From: DSPP01 sp964607165
Lineage (GTDB): Bacteria; Zixibacteria; MSB-5A5; DSPP01
Assembly: GCA_964607165.1 (NCBI GenBank)
Contig: CAZSIT010000007.1
Location: 1 to 64,000 of the forward strand
DNA length: 64,000 nucleotides
Direction of reading: 5' to 3'
Shown: positions 17,452 through 27,087 of the stretch, in pieces
How the letters are laid out: every line of letters begins with the position of its first letter
How positions within the stretch are numbered: the first letter of the stretch is position 1
Position numbers and translations under genes: made by a program
The notes under the pieces: generated by a model
The model's input: only the letters and a program-made list of their open reading frames with translations
Database searches by the model: none
What the model was told of the DNA's origin: nothing

Positions 17452-19362
17452 ATGTTAGACCTGGCCGGATTAATACCGCTCTTTCCGTTGATAGGGTTTT
17501 TGGTTGTCGGCCTGGGAGGCAAACGGCTTCCGAAAGCTCTGGTATCCTTCATTTCTCCGGGCGTCGTTGGACTTTCATTTCTTTTCGCTTTGGCGCTATT
17601 CTTCGAACTTTTTAAATTGCCGATTTCCAATCGGAGTTACGTCTCGACCGTCTTTTCCTGGATAGCCACCGGCAATTTCAAGGTTGACCTGTCGTTTTTA
17701 GTTGACCCGCTTTCGATACTGATGACTTTGGTCGTCACTGGCGTCGGCTTTTTGATTCATGTCTATTCGGTGGGCTATATGGGGCACGACCCCGGTTATC
17801 GGCGCTATTTTGCTTATTTGAACCTTTTCACCTTCTCAATGTTAATGCTGGTTTTAAGTTCCAACTTTTTGCTTATGTATCTCGGCTGGGAAGGGGTTGG
17901 GCTTTGCTCCTATCTTTTAATCGGATTCTGGTATGAAAAGAAAAGCGCCGCAGACGCCGGAAAAAAGGCCTTCATTGTCAATCGGGTCGGGGATTTCGGA
18001 TTCGCCTTGGGGGTGATGCTCGTTTTTGTCACCTTCGGCTCGCTCGACTTTAAAACCGTTTTTTCACAGGCACCGTCGCTATTGACGGCCGGGGGCACCA
18101 TTGCAACTGCGATTACCCTCTTATTGTTTTTGGGGGCGACCGGAAAGTCGGCACAGATTCCGCTCTTCACCTGGCTGCCGGACGCAATGGAGGGGCCGAC
18201 GCCGGTTTCGGCTTTAATTCATGCCGCCACGATGGTTACCGCCGGCGTCTATATGGTGGCGCGCTGCCATATCTTATATATACTCGCTCCTTTTTCAATG
18301 GCGGTAGTGGCTGTAGTGGGCGTTTTGACGGCCTTGATGGCCGCCTCGATAGGCTTGGTGCAGAACGATATCAAACGGGTTCTGGCTTATTCCACCATCA
18401 GCCAGCTGGGGTATATGTTTTTGGCCTGCGGGGTGGGAGCCTTTTCCGCCGGGATTTTCCATCTGGTTACCCACGCTTTTTTCAAAGCGCTTTTGTTTTT
18501 GGGGGCCGGTTCGGTTATCCATGCTTTGTCCGGAGAACAGGACTTGCGCAATATGGGAGGGCTGCGCAAGTATATGCCGATTACCTTTATCACCTTTCTG
18601 GCCGCCACGTTGGCCATCTCCGGCGTGCCGCTGTTGTCCGGATTTTTCTCCAAGGATCAGATTCTATCGGCGGCCTTCTTTTCCCCTCACGGCGGGCGGC
18701 TTTTATGGCTTTTTGGAATTATCACGGCGGCAATGACCGCCTTCTATATGTTCCGGCTTTTCTTTTTAACCTTTACCGGGCGTTGCCGGGCCTCCGACGA
18801 AGTGCAGCATCATATTCACGAAGCGCCTTATTTGATGACCATTCCGCTTGTGATTTTGGCTTTTTTAGCCGTGGTGGGCGGCTACATCGGCATTCCCCAC
18901 GCCTTGGGCGGGGTGAATGCTTTCTCTGCCTACTTGGGGCCGGTCTTTGCGACCTTGCCTTATGAAGCCGAGCCGCCTTTGGGAATGGAATATCTGCTGA
19001 TGATAACTTCAATAATCGTGGCGGTTTTAGGAATAAGTTTGGCGTACTTTTTCTACCTGCGTTCGCCCCAGCGTGTAGAGCGGTTAAAAAAGAATTTTAT
19101 CTACACCCTGCTTTTGAACAAATACTACGTGGACGAGATTTATCAGGCCTTAATCGTCAGTCCGGTCGTTTCGGCTTCGAGCTGGGTCTGGCGGAAATTC
19201 GATTTGGCAATCATCGATGGCGCAGTGAACGGTTCAGCCCGATTGTTGGAAAAATTTGCCAGGCGGTATCGCCAGCTGCAAACCGGCTACGTGCGGCAGT
19301 ATGCCCTGACCGTAGTCTTTGGCGTGGTGGCGATTTTGGCCTATCTGGTTTGGGCGTTATAG
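17452..19362 (+). CDS. nuoL: NADH-quinone oxidoreductase subunit L (antiporter-like)
   Basis: This 636-residue antiporter-like subunit pumps protons and has about 16 helices plus the long lateral helix near the C-terminus. The conserved helix 7-8 region reads FTWLPDAMEGPTPVSALIHAATMVTAGVY, and YLGWEGVGLCSYLLIGFW carries the key glutamate. It begins one base after nuoK. Confidence 0.97.
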   Translation: MLDLAGLIPLFPLIGFLVVGLGGKRLPKALVSFISPGVVGLSFLFALALFFELFKLPISNRSYVSTVFSWIATGNFKVDLSFLVDPLSILMTLVVTGVGFLIHVYSVGYMGHDPGYRRYFAYLNLFTFSMLMLVLSSNFLLMYLGWEGVGLCSYLLIGFWYEKKSAADAGKKAFIVNRVGDFGFALGVMLVFVTFGSLDFKTVFSQAPSLLTAGGTIATAITLLLFLGATGKSAQIPLFTWLPDAMEGPTPVSALIHAATMVTAGVYMVARCHILYILAPFSMAVVAVVGVLTALMAASIGLVQNDIKRVLAYSTISQLGYMFLACGVGAFSAGIFHLVTHAFFKALLFLGAGSVIHALSGEQDLRNMGGLRKYMPITFITFLAATLAISGVPLLSGFFSKDQILSAAFFSPHGGRLLWLFGIITAAMTAFYMFRLFFLTFTGRCRASDEVQHHIHEAPYLMTIPLVILAFLAVVGGYIGIPHALGGVNAFSAYLGPVFATLPYEAEPPLGMEYLLMITSIIVAVLGISLAYFFYLRSPQRVERLKKNFIYTLLLNKYYVDEIYQALIVSPVVSASSWVWRKFDLAIIDGAVNGSARLLEKFARRYRQLQTGYVRQYALTVVFGVVAILAYLVWAL

Positions 19363-19363
19363 A

Positions 19364-20947
19364 ATGAATGCGCAGATTTTAACCTGGATAATTTTTCTCC
19401 CGCTTCTGGGAATTCCGATTATTCTCCTGCTGCCCAAGGATAAACCAAACTACGTTCGCTGGGCCGCTTTGGGGGTTGCTCTCGCCGATTTTTTGCTTTC
19501 GCTTTATCTTCCTGCAAATTTTAACGCCAATTTTCCCGGGATGCAGTTTAACGTCGTCAAACCTTGGATTGGGAGTTTTGGTATTTACTACCGTATGGGA
19601 GTAGATGGGATTTCTTTGTTTTTGGTTCTGCTTACCACGTTTCTTTCGGTTCTTTCCATTTTTTCCACCTTTTCAGCCATTACTGAAAAAATAAAAGGAT
19701 TCTATATTTCGTTCCTCCTTTTGGAAACCGGAATGCTCGGGGTTTTTGTCTCTCTCGATTTATTTCTGTTCTATGTTTTCTGGGAAGGGATGCTCATTCC
19801 AATGTATTTCTTAATCGGCGTCTGGGGCGGACCGAGAAAGATTTACGCCACCATCAAATTTATCCTGTTCACGATGTTCGGCTCGCTATTAATGCTGGTG
19901 GCCATCCTGGTTTTGTATTTTATGCTTAATTCCGTAACCGGAAAATGGTCGTTTAACCTGATGGATTATTATAACCTCGGCCTGCCGCTCTCGCTGCAGG
20001 TTTGGCTCTTTTTGGCCTTCGCCTTGGCTTTCGCCATCAAGGTCCCGATGTTTCCTTTCCATACCTGGCTGCCGGATGCGCACGTGGAAGCGCCCACGGC
20101 CGGCTCGGTCATTCTGGCCGGCGTTCTTCTGAAAATGGGAACCTACGGATTTTTGCGTTTTCTTTTTCCGCTGTTCCCGAATGCCACCTTCCAGTTTATT
20201 CCTTTTTTGTCGGTGCTTTCGATAATCGGCATCATCTATGGAGCGCTGATGGCGATGGTGCAGAAAGACGTCAAATCCCTGGTCGCTTTTTCCTCCGTTT
20301 CGCACCTGGGGTTCGTCACCCTCGGGCTTTTGGCAATGAACATTCAGGGCTGGCAGGGAGGGATGCTGCAGATGTTAAACCACGGCGTTTCCACCGGCGC
20401 CTTGTTTTTGCTGGTCGGTATGATTTACGAAAGGCGGCATACCCGCTTGATTGACGACTTCGGCGGCCTTACCAAGGTCGTTCCCTACTTTGCCCTGTTT
20501 TTTATGATTATCACTCTTTCGTCTATCGGCTTGCCTGGCACGAATGGATTTGTCGGCGAATTTTTGGTTTTGCTGGGTGCCTTTCGCTCCAATCCGGTGT
20601 ATGCGGCGTTTGCCACCACCGGAGTCATCCTCTGTGCCGTCTATATGCTTTGGATGTTTCAGCGGATGATGTTCGGGGAATTGAAAAATCCGGCCAATGC
20701 CGGGCTTTCAGACCTGAATTGGAGAGAAAAAGTTATTTTGGTGCCGTTGGTCGTACTGGTTTTCTGGGTGGGGATTTATCCCAATGCTCTTCTGAAGAAT
20801 ATGGAAAGCAGTTTAAGCGACCTATTAAACCAGGTTAATCGAAAAGAAATGGTTTTGCGCTCCCTGCCGCAAACCAGTTGGGCGCAGTTCTGGGCGGAAA
20901 TGAAAGCGCGCCGGGGTAAGGGCAAATTCACCATAACCACGCCGTAG
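19364..20947 (+). CDS. nuoM: NADH-quinone oxidoreductase subunit M (antiporter-like)
   Basis: This 527-residue proton-pumping subunit starts at the ATG at 19364, one base after the nuoL stop. A frame opening at 19319 would only add residues read from inside nuoL. Conserved regions are FWEGMLIPMYFLIG with the key glutamate and FPFHTWLPDAHVEAPTAGS. About 14 helices are visible. Confidence 0.97.
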   Translation: MNAQILTWIIFLPLLGIPIILLLPKDKPNYVRWAALGVALADFLLSLYLPANFNANFPGMQFNVVKPWIGSFGIYYRMGVDGISLFLVLLTTFLSVLSIFSTFSAITEKIKGFYISFLLLETGMLGVFVSLDLFLFYVFWEGMLIPMYFLIGVWGGPRKIYATIKFILFTMFGSLLMLVAILVLYFMLNSVTGKWSFNLMDYYNLGLPLSLQVWLFLAFALAFAIKVPMFPFHTWLPDAHVEAPTAGSVILAGVLLKMGTYGFLRFLFPLFPNATFQFIPFLSVLSIIGIIYGALMAMVQKDVKSLVAFSSVSHLGFVTLGLLAMNIQGWQGGMLQMLNHGVSTGALFLLVGMIYERRHTRLIDDFGGLTKVVPYFALFFMIITLSSIGLPGTNGFVGEFLVLLGAFRSNPVYAAFATTGVILCAVYMLWMFQRMMFGELKNPANAGLSDLNWREKVILVPLVVLVFWVGIYPNALLKNMESSLSDLLNQVNRKEMVLRSLPQTSWAQFWAEMKARRGKGKFTITTP

Positions 20948-20949
20948 AA

Positions 20950-22410
20950 ATGGACTTTTCTTCGATTATCGGTGCGGTCAACTACCGGGGGATTTTACCG
21001 GAAATTTTGATTCTTTCTTTCGCCCTTCTCGCAATGGTTTTGGAGCCGTTTTTGCCCGAACGGCGGAAAGGGTTGATATTTTATCTCACGACAACCGGGC
21101 TTTTGGCGGCGCTTTTTTCTTCGGTTGGATTGTGGAACAGCCGGGTGGCCAATTTTGGCGGAATGGCGGTTGCGGATAATTTTGCCGGCTTCTTCCGCTT
21201 GGTCTTCCTGGCGGGCGCGCTTTTAACCGTTATGCTTTCCAAAAATTATCTGCGGTCGGAAAGACTGGCCAACGGGGAATATTATTCGCTGGTTTTGTTC
21301 TCCACTTTGGGGATGATGTTTATGGCCGGCAGCCTGGACTTAATGGTCATTTTTCTCGGGCTGGAGGTGATGTCCATTCCGCTTTACATCCTGTCCGGCT
21401 TCCGCAGAAACGATTTGCGCTCCAACGAGGCGGGAATGAAATACTTTTTAATAGGCGCCTTTGCATCCGCTTTCTTTCTATACGGCATTGCCCTGGTTTA
21501 CGGAGCGACGGGCACCACGCAGCTCCTGGAAGTTTTCAACGAACTTCCGGCTTTAACCGGTCAGGGAAAGTTTTTGATGTACGCCGGAGCGGCTCTTTTA
21601 GCCGTCGGCTTCGGCTTCAAAGTAGCGGCGGCGCCGTTTCATATGTGGGCGCCGGATGTTTATGAAGGAGCGCCGACCGCCATTACCGCCTTTATGTCGG
21701 TTGGTCCGAAGGCGGCCGGGTTTGCCGCCTTGCTGCGCACCTTTACGCTCTTTCTGGGCGAATACAAAGAAGGTTTATCAGCCGTTTTCTGGGTTTTGGC
21801 CGTTTTGACTATGACCACCGGAAACGTTCTGGCTTTGGTTCAGCCGAACATCAAACGGATGCTGGCCTATTCCTCCATTGCGCACGCGGGTTACGTTCTG
21901 GTTGCTTTCGTTACCGGCGGCCCGCAGGGAGTTGCCTCGGCGTTGTTTTACCTTTTGGCCTACTCCGTAATGAACATCGGCGCCTTTGCGGTCGTTATGG
22001 CGGTGGAAGCCAAGGAAGGTTCCAATCAGATTGCCGATTATCGCGGCTTGTCCAACCGCCATCCCTATTTAGCCGCAGCGATGACGATTTTTATGCTCTC
22101 CTTGACCGGCATTCCACCGACGGCGGGGTTTACCGGCAAATTGTACATTTTTTCCACCGCCGTGGCGGCCGGGCAGATTCCTTTGGTAATAATCGCGGTT
22201 TTGAATTCACTAATTTCGGTTTATTACTACCTGGGTGTGGTCGTGGCGATGTATATGCATCCTGCGCCGGCAACGGAGAAAAATGAAGAGTTCTACACGC
22301 TGCCTTTGGTTTTGGTCTTGACCATCACCGTTTTTGGAACGCTGCAAATGGGCATCTTCCCCCAGCTGTTTTTGAATCTGGCCAACGAATCGCTGGCGGG
22401 GTTGTTTTAG
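20950..22410 (+). CDS. nuoN: NADH-quinone oxidoreductase subunit N (antiporter-like)
   Basis: This 486-residue last gene of the operon is the third antiporter-like pump, with 14 or so helices. Conserved parts are FLGLEVMSIPLYILSGF and PFHMWAPDVYEGAPTAITAFMS. It converges with the downstream secreted-protein gene; the 103-base gap between them contains palindromes. Confidence 0.97.
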   Translation: MDFSSIIGAVNYRGILPEILILSFALLAMVLEPFLPERRKGLIFYLTTTGLLAALFSSVGLWNSRVANFGGMAVADNFAGFFRLVFLAGALLTVMLSKNYLRSERLANGEYYSLVLFSTLGMMFMAGSLDLMVIFLGLEVMSIPLYILSGFRRNDLRSNEAGMKYFLIGAFASAFFLYGIALVYGATGTTQLLEVFNELPALTGQGKFLMYAGAALLAVGFGFKVAAAPFHMWAPDVYEGAPTAITAFMSVGPKAAGFAALLRTFTLFLGEYKEGLSAVFWVLAVLTMTTGNVLALVQPNIKRMLAYSSIAHAGYVLVAFVTGGPQGVASALFYLLAYSVMNIGAFAVVMAVEAKEGSNQIADYRGLSNRHPYLAAAMTIFMLSLTGIPPTAGFTGKLYIFSTAVAAGQIPLVIIAVLNSLISVYYYLGVVVAMYMHPAPATEKNEEFYTLPLVLVLTITVFGTLQMGIFPQLFLNLANESLAGLF

Positions 22411-22484
22411 TTCCTCTTCCATTTTTGCCTCCAGATGCGGAGGAGCCATTCCTGGAGGGTGAGGTATTTTGGTTGAATTTGTGG

Positions 22485-22517
22485 CGCAGGTTAAGCCTTA
22501 TCTAACCTGCGGCCTAC
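22485..22517. repeat. REP-like palindrome that supplies a stop codon
   Basis: CGCAGGTTA (22485-22493) pairs with TAACCTGCG (22503-22511), followed by GCCTAC. Read on the minus strand, the GTAG foot at 22514-22517 contains the TAG stop of the adjacent FG-GAP gene. The same CGCAGG(T/A)T(A/G) stems occur at 39168-39205, 39223-39249 and 50640-50678. Confidence 0.6.
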
Positions 22518-25180
22518 GGGCACGGAAACGGCGTCCCCAAAAAGACCTTGTTCAGTTCCAGCACCACATCCGCCGGTGTCAAAATCCCATCGCAGTTGAC
22601 GTCGGCAAAAGAAAGACCGCAATCTCCTTCTCCAAGAAAGGTGCAATTCAGCAACAGAACCACATCCTCAAGCCTTAAAACTCCATCGCAGTCCATATCC
22701 CCTCTGGCGGCGCATGCTGGTAAACCATAAACAAAAGCGGAGCCAGCATCGATAAGCCCGTCCGGGTCAGTAGTGCGGTCGCCGATAATGAAATCGGCTT
22801 TTCCATCGCCGTTTAAATCTCCAGCGCCAGCCGCGGAGTAGCCAACGTAGTCATAGCTGTCATTTTTTTTCTGAAAGACGAGGGCACCGGTTGCCCCGGA
22901 ATAGACATACGCGGAACCGAGTGCGCAGATTATAAAATCAGTTTTTCCATCGCCGTTCACATCACCTGCCCCGGCGACGAAGTTGCCCAGTTCCTCATAG
23001 GCAAAAACCCCGTCTTTTCGGAAAAGGAGAGAGCCATCAGCCCCGGAATAGACAAAAGCCGAGCCAGCATTAAGAAGCCCGCCCGGGTTGGTAGCATCAG
23101 CGCCGACGATAAAATCGGCTTTTCCATCGCCGTTCACATCCCCGGCTCCGGAGACGGAGTTGCCCAGGTCGTCATCGTCGTCACCGTTTTTCTGGTAAAG
23201 CAGCGAACCATCCAAACCGGAATAGACAAAAGCCGAGCCATTCAAGGCATCGGCCCGAGGGGCACCGATGATAAAATCAGCTTTTCCATCGCCGTTCACA
23301 TCCCCGGCCCCGGCAACGGAGCGACCCAGCTGACCACCAGCGGTGGCACCATTTTTCTGGAAAAGAAGAGTGCCATCTGCACCTGAGTAGACAAAAATCG
23401 AGCCAGCATTGGTAAGTCCCCCTGGGTCGGCAAGCTCGGCGCTTATGATAAAATCAGCTCTTCCATCGCCGTTCACATCACCAGCTCCGGCAACGGAGCG
23501 ACCCAGCCAGTCAAGGGAGTTAGCACCATCTTTCTTGTAGAGAAGAGTGCCATCGGCACCTGAGTAGACAAAAGCAGAGCCGGCTCCGGAAAGGCCGCCC
23601 GGGTCGGCCCATTGGGCGCCAATAATAAAGTCGCTGTACCCATCCCCGTTGACATCCCCGGCCCCGGCGACGGAGTAACCCAGCCAGTCAAGGGAGTCAG
23701 TGCCATCTTTCCGGTAAAGGAGAGTGCCATCGGCGCCGGAATAGATATAAGCCGAGCCGGCATCGGTAAGCCCGCTGGGGCTGGCAGAATTAGCACCGAC
23801 AATAAAATCGGCTTTTCCATCCCCATTGACATCTCCGGCGTTGGCAACGGAGGTGCCAAAGTGATCGCCGCCTCCGCTCCCACTTTTCCGGTAAAGCAAA
23901 GCGCCATTTGCTCCGGAATACACGTAAGCGAAGCCAACGGTATTTTCACTTTGATGGGTTAAAGGAGCACCGACAATAAAATCAGCAAATCCGTCAATAT
24001 TGGCGTCTCCCATAATTCCTACCGAACCACCGACCCGGTCGCCGGCACTAACGCCGTTTTTCTGATATAATAACGAGCCGTCTATGCCTGAATAAACGAA
24101 AACTACACCGGCATCGAGACTGTCGTTCGGATCGGCAAAAGGAGCTCCGATGATGAAATCGGATTTGCCATCGGCGTTGACATCGCCTTGGATGCCGACT
24201 GAGCCACCTACCCGGTCGCTGGCTCCAAATCCGTTCTTCTGGTAAAGCAGAGAGCCATCTAAACCGGAATAGACATAAGCCGAGCCGGCATCGGTAAGGC
24301 CGCCCGGGTCGGCATCGGGAGCGCCAACGATGAAATCGGCGTGGCTATCGCCGTTTACATCGCCGTAAAGGCCGACCGAGCCACCCACCCGGTCACCGAA
24401 AGAACTCCCGTTTTTTTGATACAGCAGCGAGCCATCCAAACCGGAATAGATATAAGCCGAACCGGTTGAATTGTTAGTTCCGGGAGCACCAACAATGAAA
24501 TCGGCCCTTCCATCGGCGTTGACATCGCCGTAAATACCAACCGAACCACCCACCCGGTCGCCGATTACTCCCCCAATTTTCTGGTAAATCAAAAGCCCGG
24601 TAGCCCCGGAATAAACATAGGCCGCACCGGTGGAATCATTAGTCCCCGGAGCACCGACGATGAAATCTCCCTTGCCGTCGCCATCCACATCGCCGTAAAT
24701 GCCGACCGAGCCGCCGACTCGTTCGCCGGGAAAAGAACCGGTTATTTGATACATCAGAAGACCAGTAGCCCCGGAATAGACATAGGCGGCACCGGCTAAG
24801 TTATTGACTCCCGGTGCTCCGACTATGTAGTCACCTTTGCCATCGCCATCAATATCTCCTTGCAGACCAACCGAACCTCCCACCCGGTCGCCGGGGGAAG
24901 TGCCGTGAACTGAATCGAGTAGAGAACCGTCTAAACCGGAATAGATAAAGGCGGAACCAGCGTTGATTATGCCGTTGGGATTGGCAAAGGGAACACCAAT
25001 AATGAAATCGGCCCTACCGTCACCATTAACGTCGCCACCTCCACCGACCGAATACCCCAACGCATCCGCCGCATCCGTGCCGTTAAGCTCGTAGAGCAGG
25101 TTGGGGTCGGCGGCGAAAAGAACCCCCGCCGTCCCAATCAAAACTGCGCAGACTGAACCCAGAACTTTTAGCTTTTTCAT
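22514..25180 (-). CDS. Secreted protein: two seven-blade FG-GAP propellers plus dockerin-like domain
   Basis: The 888-residue protein starts with a clear signal peptide (MKKLKVLGSVCAVLIG..., cut near residue 24). Fourteen FG-GAP repeats of about 60 residues follow, each with a DVNGDGKADFIIG-type calcium loop. Units 1-7 (about 27-435) are mostly of the GDRVGGSVG type and units 8-14 (about 436-822) of the GYSVAGAGD type, consistent with two integrin-alpha-like seven-bladed propellers. Residues about 828-888 form a dockerin-like pair of F-hands (DMDCDGVLRLEDVV and DVNCDGILTPADVV) with conserved cysteines. It ends PCP and uses a stop inside a REP element. The likely location is outside the cell or on the cell surface; ligand unknown. 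Confidence 0.85.
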   Translation of the reverse strand: MKKLKVLGSVCAVLIGTAGVLFAADPNLLYELNGTDAADALGYSVGGGGDVNGDGRADFIIGVPFANPNGIINAGSAFIYSGLDGSLLDSVHGTSPGDRVGGSVGLQGDIDGDGKGDYIVGAPGVNNLAGAAYVYSGATGLLMYQITGSFPGERVGGSVGIYGDVDGDGKGDFIVGAPGTNDSTGAAYVYSGATGLLIYQKIGGVIGDRVGGSVGIYGDVNADGRADFIVGAPGTNNSTGSAYIYSGLDGSLLYQKNGSSFGDRVGGSVGLYGDVNGDSHADFIVGAPDADPGGLTDAGSAYVYSGLDGSLLYQKNGFGASDRVGGSVGIQGDVNADGKSDFIIGAPFADPNDSLDAGVVFVYSGIDGSLLYQKNGVSAGDRVGGSVGIMGDANIDGFADFIVGAPLTHQSENTVGFAYVYSGANGALLYRKSGSGGGDHFGTSVANAGDVNGDGKADFIVGANSASPSGLTDAGSAYIYSGADGTLLYRKDGTDSLDWLGYSVAGAGDVNGDGYSDFIIGAQWADPGGLSGAGSAFVYSGADGTLLYKKDGANSLDWLGRSVAGAGDVNGDGRADFIISAELADPGGLTNAGSIFVYSGADGTLLFQKNGATAGGQLGRSVAGAGDVNGDGKADFIIGAPRADALNGSAFVYSGLDGSLLYQKNGDDDDDLGNSVSGAGDVNGDGKADFIVGADATNPGGLLNAGSAFVYSGADGSLLFRKDGVFAYEELGNFVAGAGDVNGDGKTDFIICALGSAYVYSGATGALVFQKKNDSYDYVGYSAAGAGDLNGDGKADFIIGDRTTDPDGLIDAGSAFVYGLPACAARGDMDCDGVLRLEDVVLLLNCTFLGEGDCGLSFADVNCDGILTPADVVLELNKVFLGTPFPCP
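22710..25100 (-). repeat. Tandem FG-GAP coding repeats (14 units, about 180-190 bp each)
   Basis: The DNA of the two propellers is visibly repetitive, with recurring ATAGACATAAGCCGAGCC-like and CCATCGCCGTTGACATC-like blocks. This makes slippage or gene conversion between units, and assembly collapse, possible. Confidence 0.8.
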
Positions 25181-25203
25181 TATGATCCTCCCTCTCAGAG
25201 GGT

Positions 25204-25232
25204 ATATTAACGTCCGTCCGGCTTTTTGTCAA
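25204..25232 (-). promoter_or_regulatory. Sigma-70-type promoter for the 888-residue FG-GAP protein
   Basis: On the minus strand TTGACA (25227-25232) and TAATAT (25204-25209) are 17 bases apart. A GGGAGGATC ribosome site precedes the start at 25180. A CGTAGGGGCAC remnant, like the end of a REP, lies upstream at about 25263-25273. Confidence 0.6.
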
Positions 25233-25289
25233 GCACTTTTTGGAAAAATCGTGTAAAACTTTTGTGCCCCTACGAAAAATCTAAATTTT

Positions 25290-26978
25290 CTAACAGGGTG
25301 GTTGGACGCCCAAAAAAACATAGTTGAGTTCGATTACAACGTCGGAGGCGGTTAAAACGGTGTCGCAATTCAGGTCGGAATAACAGAGGTCGCAGGCGCC
25401 AAGGCCGAGGAAGGTGCAGTTGAGCACATTGACTACGTCGGCAGAGGTTAACAAACCATCTTTGTTTATGTCGCCTTTGCTGGCAGGGCAGCCTTGAGGC
25501 AGCCTAGCCGGGGCGAGATAGAGGCGGACCTGGTTATTTGCGTTAGTGTTGGGGCCGGGGTTTTGGGCATCCATCTCCTGCGCGCCGGCGTAGGCATCCA
25601 CCACGGAAAGGATATAGATTAAAGAATCGGCACGGGATAGAGCGACGGCATATTCCTCCGATTCGCAAGGCGTAGAGTCGGTGCAGCCCGGATTACGAGT
25701 CCGGGTGATATTCTGGGCGGCATCCCAGGTGCGGCCGTTATCGGAAGATGCGGAGCAGTAAATATCCAATTCGGGATAGGGATTAAAAACGACGCCGGAG
25801 TTGCTTCCGGCAGGAGCTACGGTGTCGGTAATTTCGCCAAAAGCGTTGGCATTAGCCTGAACCCAAATAGAGTAGAGGATGGGAGGGTCTTGCCCCGAAG
25901 CTGGTTTAAGGGATAAACTGGCAGAACCGAAGGTTTCGCTCATAATCGGCCAGCCTGGAGCGGGCCGAAGAGTTGCGGCGTTGCGAGAGTAAGGTATTTG
26001 AGTGATGACCATTTTTCCAAAAACTATTCCGTTGGGCGCTACCGCCAAATGATTGATTTTGCCGCCGGGAATGGCGTCCGGGTTAGTGCGGTTGACGGAA
26101 GACCAGATGATATGGAGCGTGTCGCCCTCATCCATAATCGCATATGGGCCGCCGGGGCCGAAGAAAGGTTCAAAGTCGGGATTGTCAAAATTTTGGCTGA
26201 CGTTGACCTGCCCGCCCCAAGTAGCGCCGGCGTCGGTGGATTTGTTGTACAGAATTTCATAACCGAGCGAAGTGTCAGGCGCGGCTGGATTGGAAGCGGA
26301 GTAGGCATACAAAATGTTACCGCGGCCAGCGACACCGGCCTGCAGCCATTGGGCTTGAATCAAAGCTGCTGGGGAGCTCCAGGTTTCGCCGGCGTCGGTG
26401 GTGCGGCTGAAGTAAGCGGTGTCGGCATCGAAATTATTCAGCACGGCAATCCAGATAGTATCATTAACGGCGTAAATTTGCGGGTCTCCAAATGTGGGAG
26501 GGCCGAGGCAAATGGTGTCGAGGATTTGAGCTGCCGAACATTTTGCTGTTGAATTGCTGACCGTTACCAGAAGAGATGTGCCCAAAGTTTGATGCCCGAT
26601 TTGGATATGTTTTTCGCTGGGTGTGACAGTGGAAGAGCCGGCGCGCTGCAAAGTTCCGCCGCTTTGCGGTTCGGAGCCGCGGAGGAAAATCAAACTATCG
26701 ATTCCATCGCAGCGGATGGCATTGTAAACCTGCCCTGTGAAGCGGGGGCGCCACATCATATAAATTGCGCCACTGGCGGTTCGGGTGATACGCTGTTTTG
26801 GATAACTGTAGCCCATTTGAAAACCCAAGCTGGAGCTGGGAGAAACTAAAATATATGGAATCGCAGAAGAGTTTTTTGTGCTATGGGTTTGGTTTTTGGC
26901 GGTCTCGATAAAAATACAGAGTAGAGTCAGTAAAAACAAAGTTAGAGTTCTTTGGCTGCCCCTCGGGTAATTTGACAT
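25290..26978 (-). CDS. Secreted BNR/sialidase-like protein with dockerin-like domain
   Basis: I place the start at the ATG at 26978 (562 residues) because a signal peptide follows it (TLTLFLLTLLCIFIETA). A longer frame to 27131 would overlap the next gene and begins with unremarkable sequence; no strong ribosome site marks either. The body is a beta-propeller-like region with at least three Asp-box motifs (TTDAGETW, STDAGATW, SSDNGRTW), typical of sialidases and other BNR proteins. No full set of sialidase catalytic residues could be assigned, so enzyme activity is unproven. The C-terminal ~60 residues are the same two-F-hand dockerin-like domain (DINKDGLLTSADVV, DLNCDTVLTASDVV) ending QPPC. 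Confidence 0.75.
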   Translation of the reverse strand: MSNYPRGSQRTLTLFLLTLLCIFIETAKNQTHSTKNSSAIPYILVSPSSSLGFQMGYSYPKQRITRTASGAIYMMWRPRFTGQVYNAIRCDGIDSLIFLRGSEPQSGGTLQRAGSSTVTPSEKHIQIGHQTLGTSLLVTVSNSTAKCSAAQILDTICLGPPTFGDPQIYAVNDTIWIAVLNNFDADTAYFSRTTDAGETWSSPAALIQAQWLQAGVAGRGNILYAYSASNPAAPDTSLGYEILYNKSTDAGATWGGQVNVSQNFDNPDFEPFFGPGGPYAIMDEGDTLHIIWSSVNRTNPDAIPGGKINHLAVAPNGIVFGKMVITQIPYSRNAATLRPAPGWPIMSETFGSASLSLKPASGQDPPILYSIWVQANANAFGEITDTVAPAGSNSGVVFNPYPELDIYCSASSDNGRTWDAAQNITRTRNPGCTDSTPCESEEYAVALSRADSLIYILSVVDAYAGAQEMDAQNPGPNTNANNQVRLYLAPARLPQGCPASKGDINKDGLLTSADVVNVLNCTFLGLGACDLCYSDLNCDTVLTASDVVIELNYVFLGVQPPC

Positions 26979-27087
26979 AGGGGGAAGGATACCGTTGTAT
27001 GAATATCTGTCAAGGGCGGTTATGTAATTCGTTTGCGCAGAAGATAAAGGGCGGCCGGAGCCGCCCTTGAGTGCTCTTGACAAATTG

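Noticed and set aside
23612..23962. Short plus-strand frames inside the FG-GAP genes (for example 23612-23962, 28582-29166, 61431-62012)
   Set aside because: They are complements of the repeated calcium-loop codons and recur at every unit, as expected for shadows.
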